A program made the translations under genes and the position numbers. A stretch of 50,000 nucleotides of DNA, taken from assembly GCA_905221605.1 (NCBI GenBank), contig CAJNDS010000818.1:1-50000 (forward strand). Reading direction: 5' to 3'. Source of the DNA: Symbiodinium natans. Taxonomy: Eukaryota > Sar > Dinophyceae > Suessiales > Symbiodiniaceae. Below are positions 49,971-50,000 of this stretch, one piece after another. The notes beneath the pieces are model-generated. The model saw only the letters and a list, made by a program, of their open reading frames with translations, had not been told where the DNA came from and searched no databases. Numbering within the stretch: the first letter of the stretch is position 1; every line of letters begins with the position of its first letter.

Positions 49971-50000
49971 CGGCCTGCCATCAACTTTGGGTTCCTTTTC

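Noticed and set aside
1-50000. tRNA, rRNA or snRNA genes
   Set aside because: No cloverleaf with conserved T-loop, no rRNA motif and no snRNA motif found by eye. A covariance-model scan would settle it.

Overview
The window reads as nuclear DNA of a photosynthetic dinoflagellate. The evidence is: (i) telomere-like heptamers (CCCTAAA / TTTAGGG and variants) dispersed through almost the whole 50 kb; (ii) genes cut into short exons, with many non-canonical GC (and one GA) splice donors and AG|G acceptors; (iii) a 5'-truncated LINE-like element with an overlapping second ORF, of a type I associate with dinoflagellates; (iv) plastid-type leader exons, one with an Ala-Phe-Val motif after a hydrophobic stretch; and (v) TIR, ankyrin and 'SHWWG' proteins of kinds I associate with these algae. 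No rRNA, tRNA, CRISPR or bacterial-type operon was seen. Every coding segment I can support is on the + strand.

Layout. 2-2549: 3' part of a membrane-TIR protein gene. 3765-5841: an SHWWG-motif protein gene. 7599-10008: an ankyrin-repeat gene rebuilt from five exons. 10-20 kb: mostly tandem repeats (21-bp, TTTTGTCGGG, AT-rich 11-bp, 64-bp and 31-bp arrays) with scattered exon-sized islands, one of them a plastid-leader-like exon at 11334. 20-36 kb: a long alternation of heptamer arrays and exon-sized islands; those from 25393 to 29358 can be joined in one phase-consistent chain of unknown function. 36962-39172: LINE-like insertion flanked by a 14-bp direct repeat. 40147-49276: nine exons that join in phase into a probable plastid protein resembling the DUF2854 (PF11016) family, continuing off the right edge. 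49878-49970: poly-C.

The main observation is a syntax. On the + strand, C-rich arrays (CCCTAAA)n tend to end just upstream of an exon-sized open island, and G-rich arrays (TTTAGGG)n tend to start just downstream. Each inferred intron therefore tends to start with TTTAGGG and end with CCCTAAA, so its RNA could fold end to end. In the rebuilt DUF2854-like gene 7 of 8 introns start with a G-array and all 8 carry a C-array in their 3' part. Small foldback elements and several dispersed repeat families lie among the arrays. All splice sites, products and families here are read by eye without alignment or transcripts. Ends of single islands are approximate.
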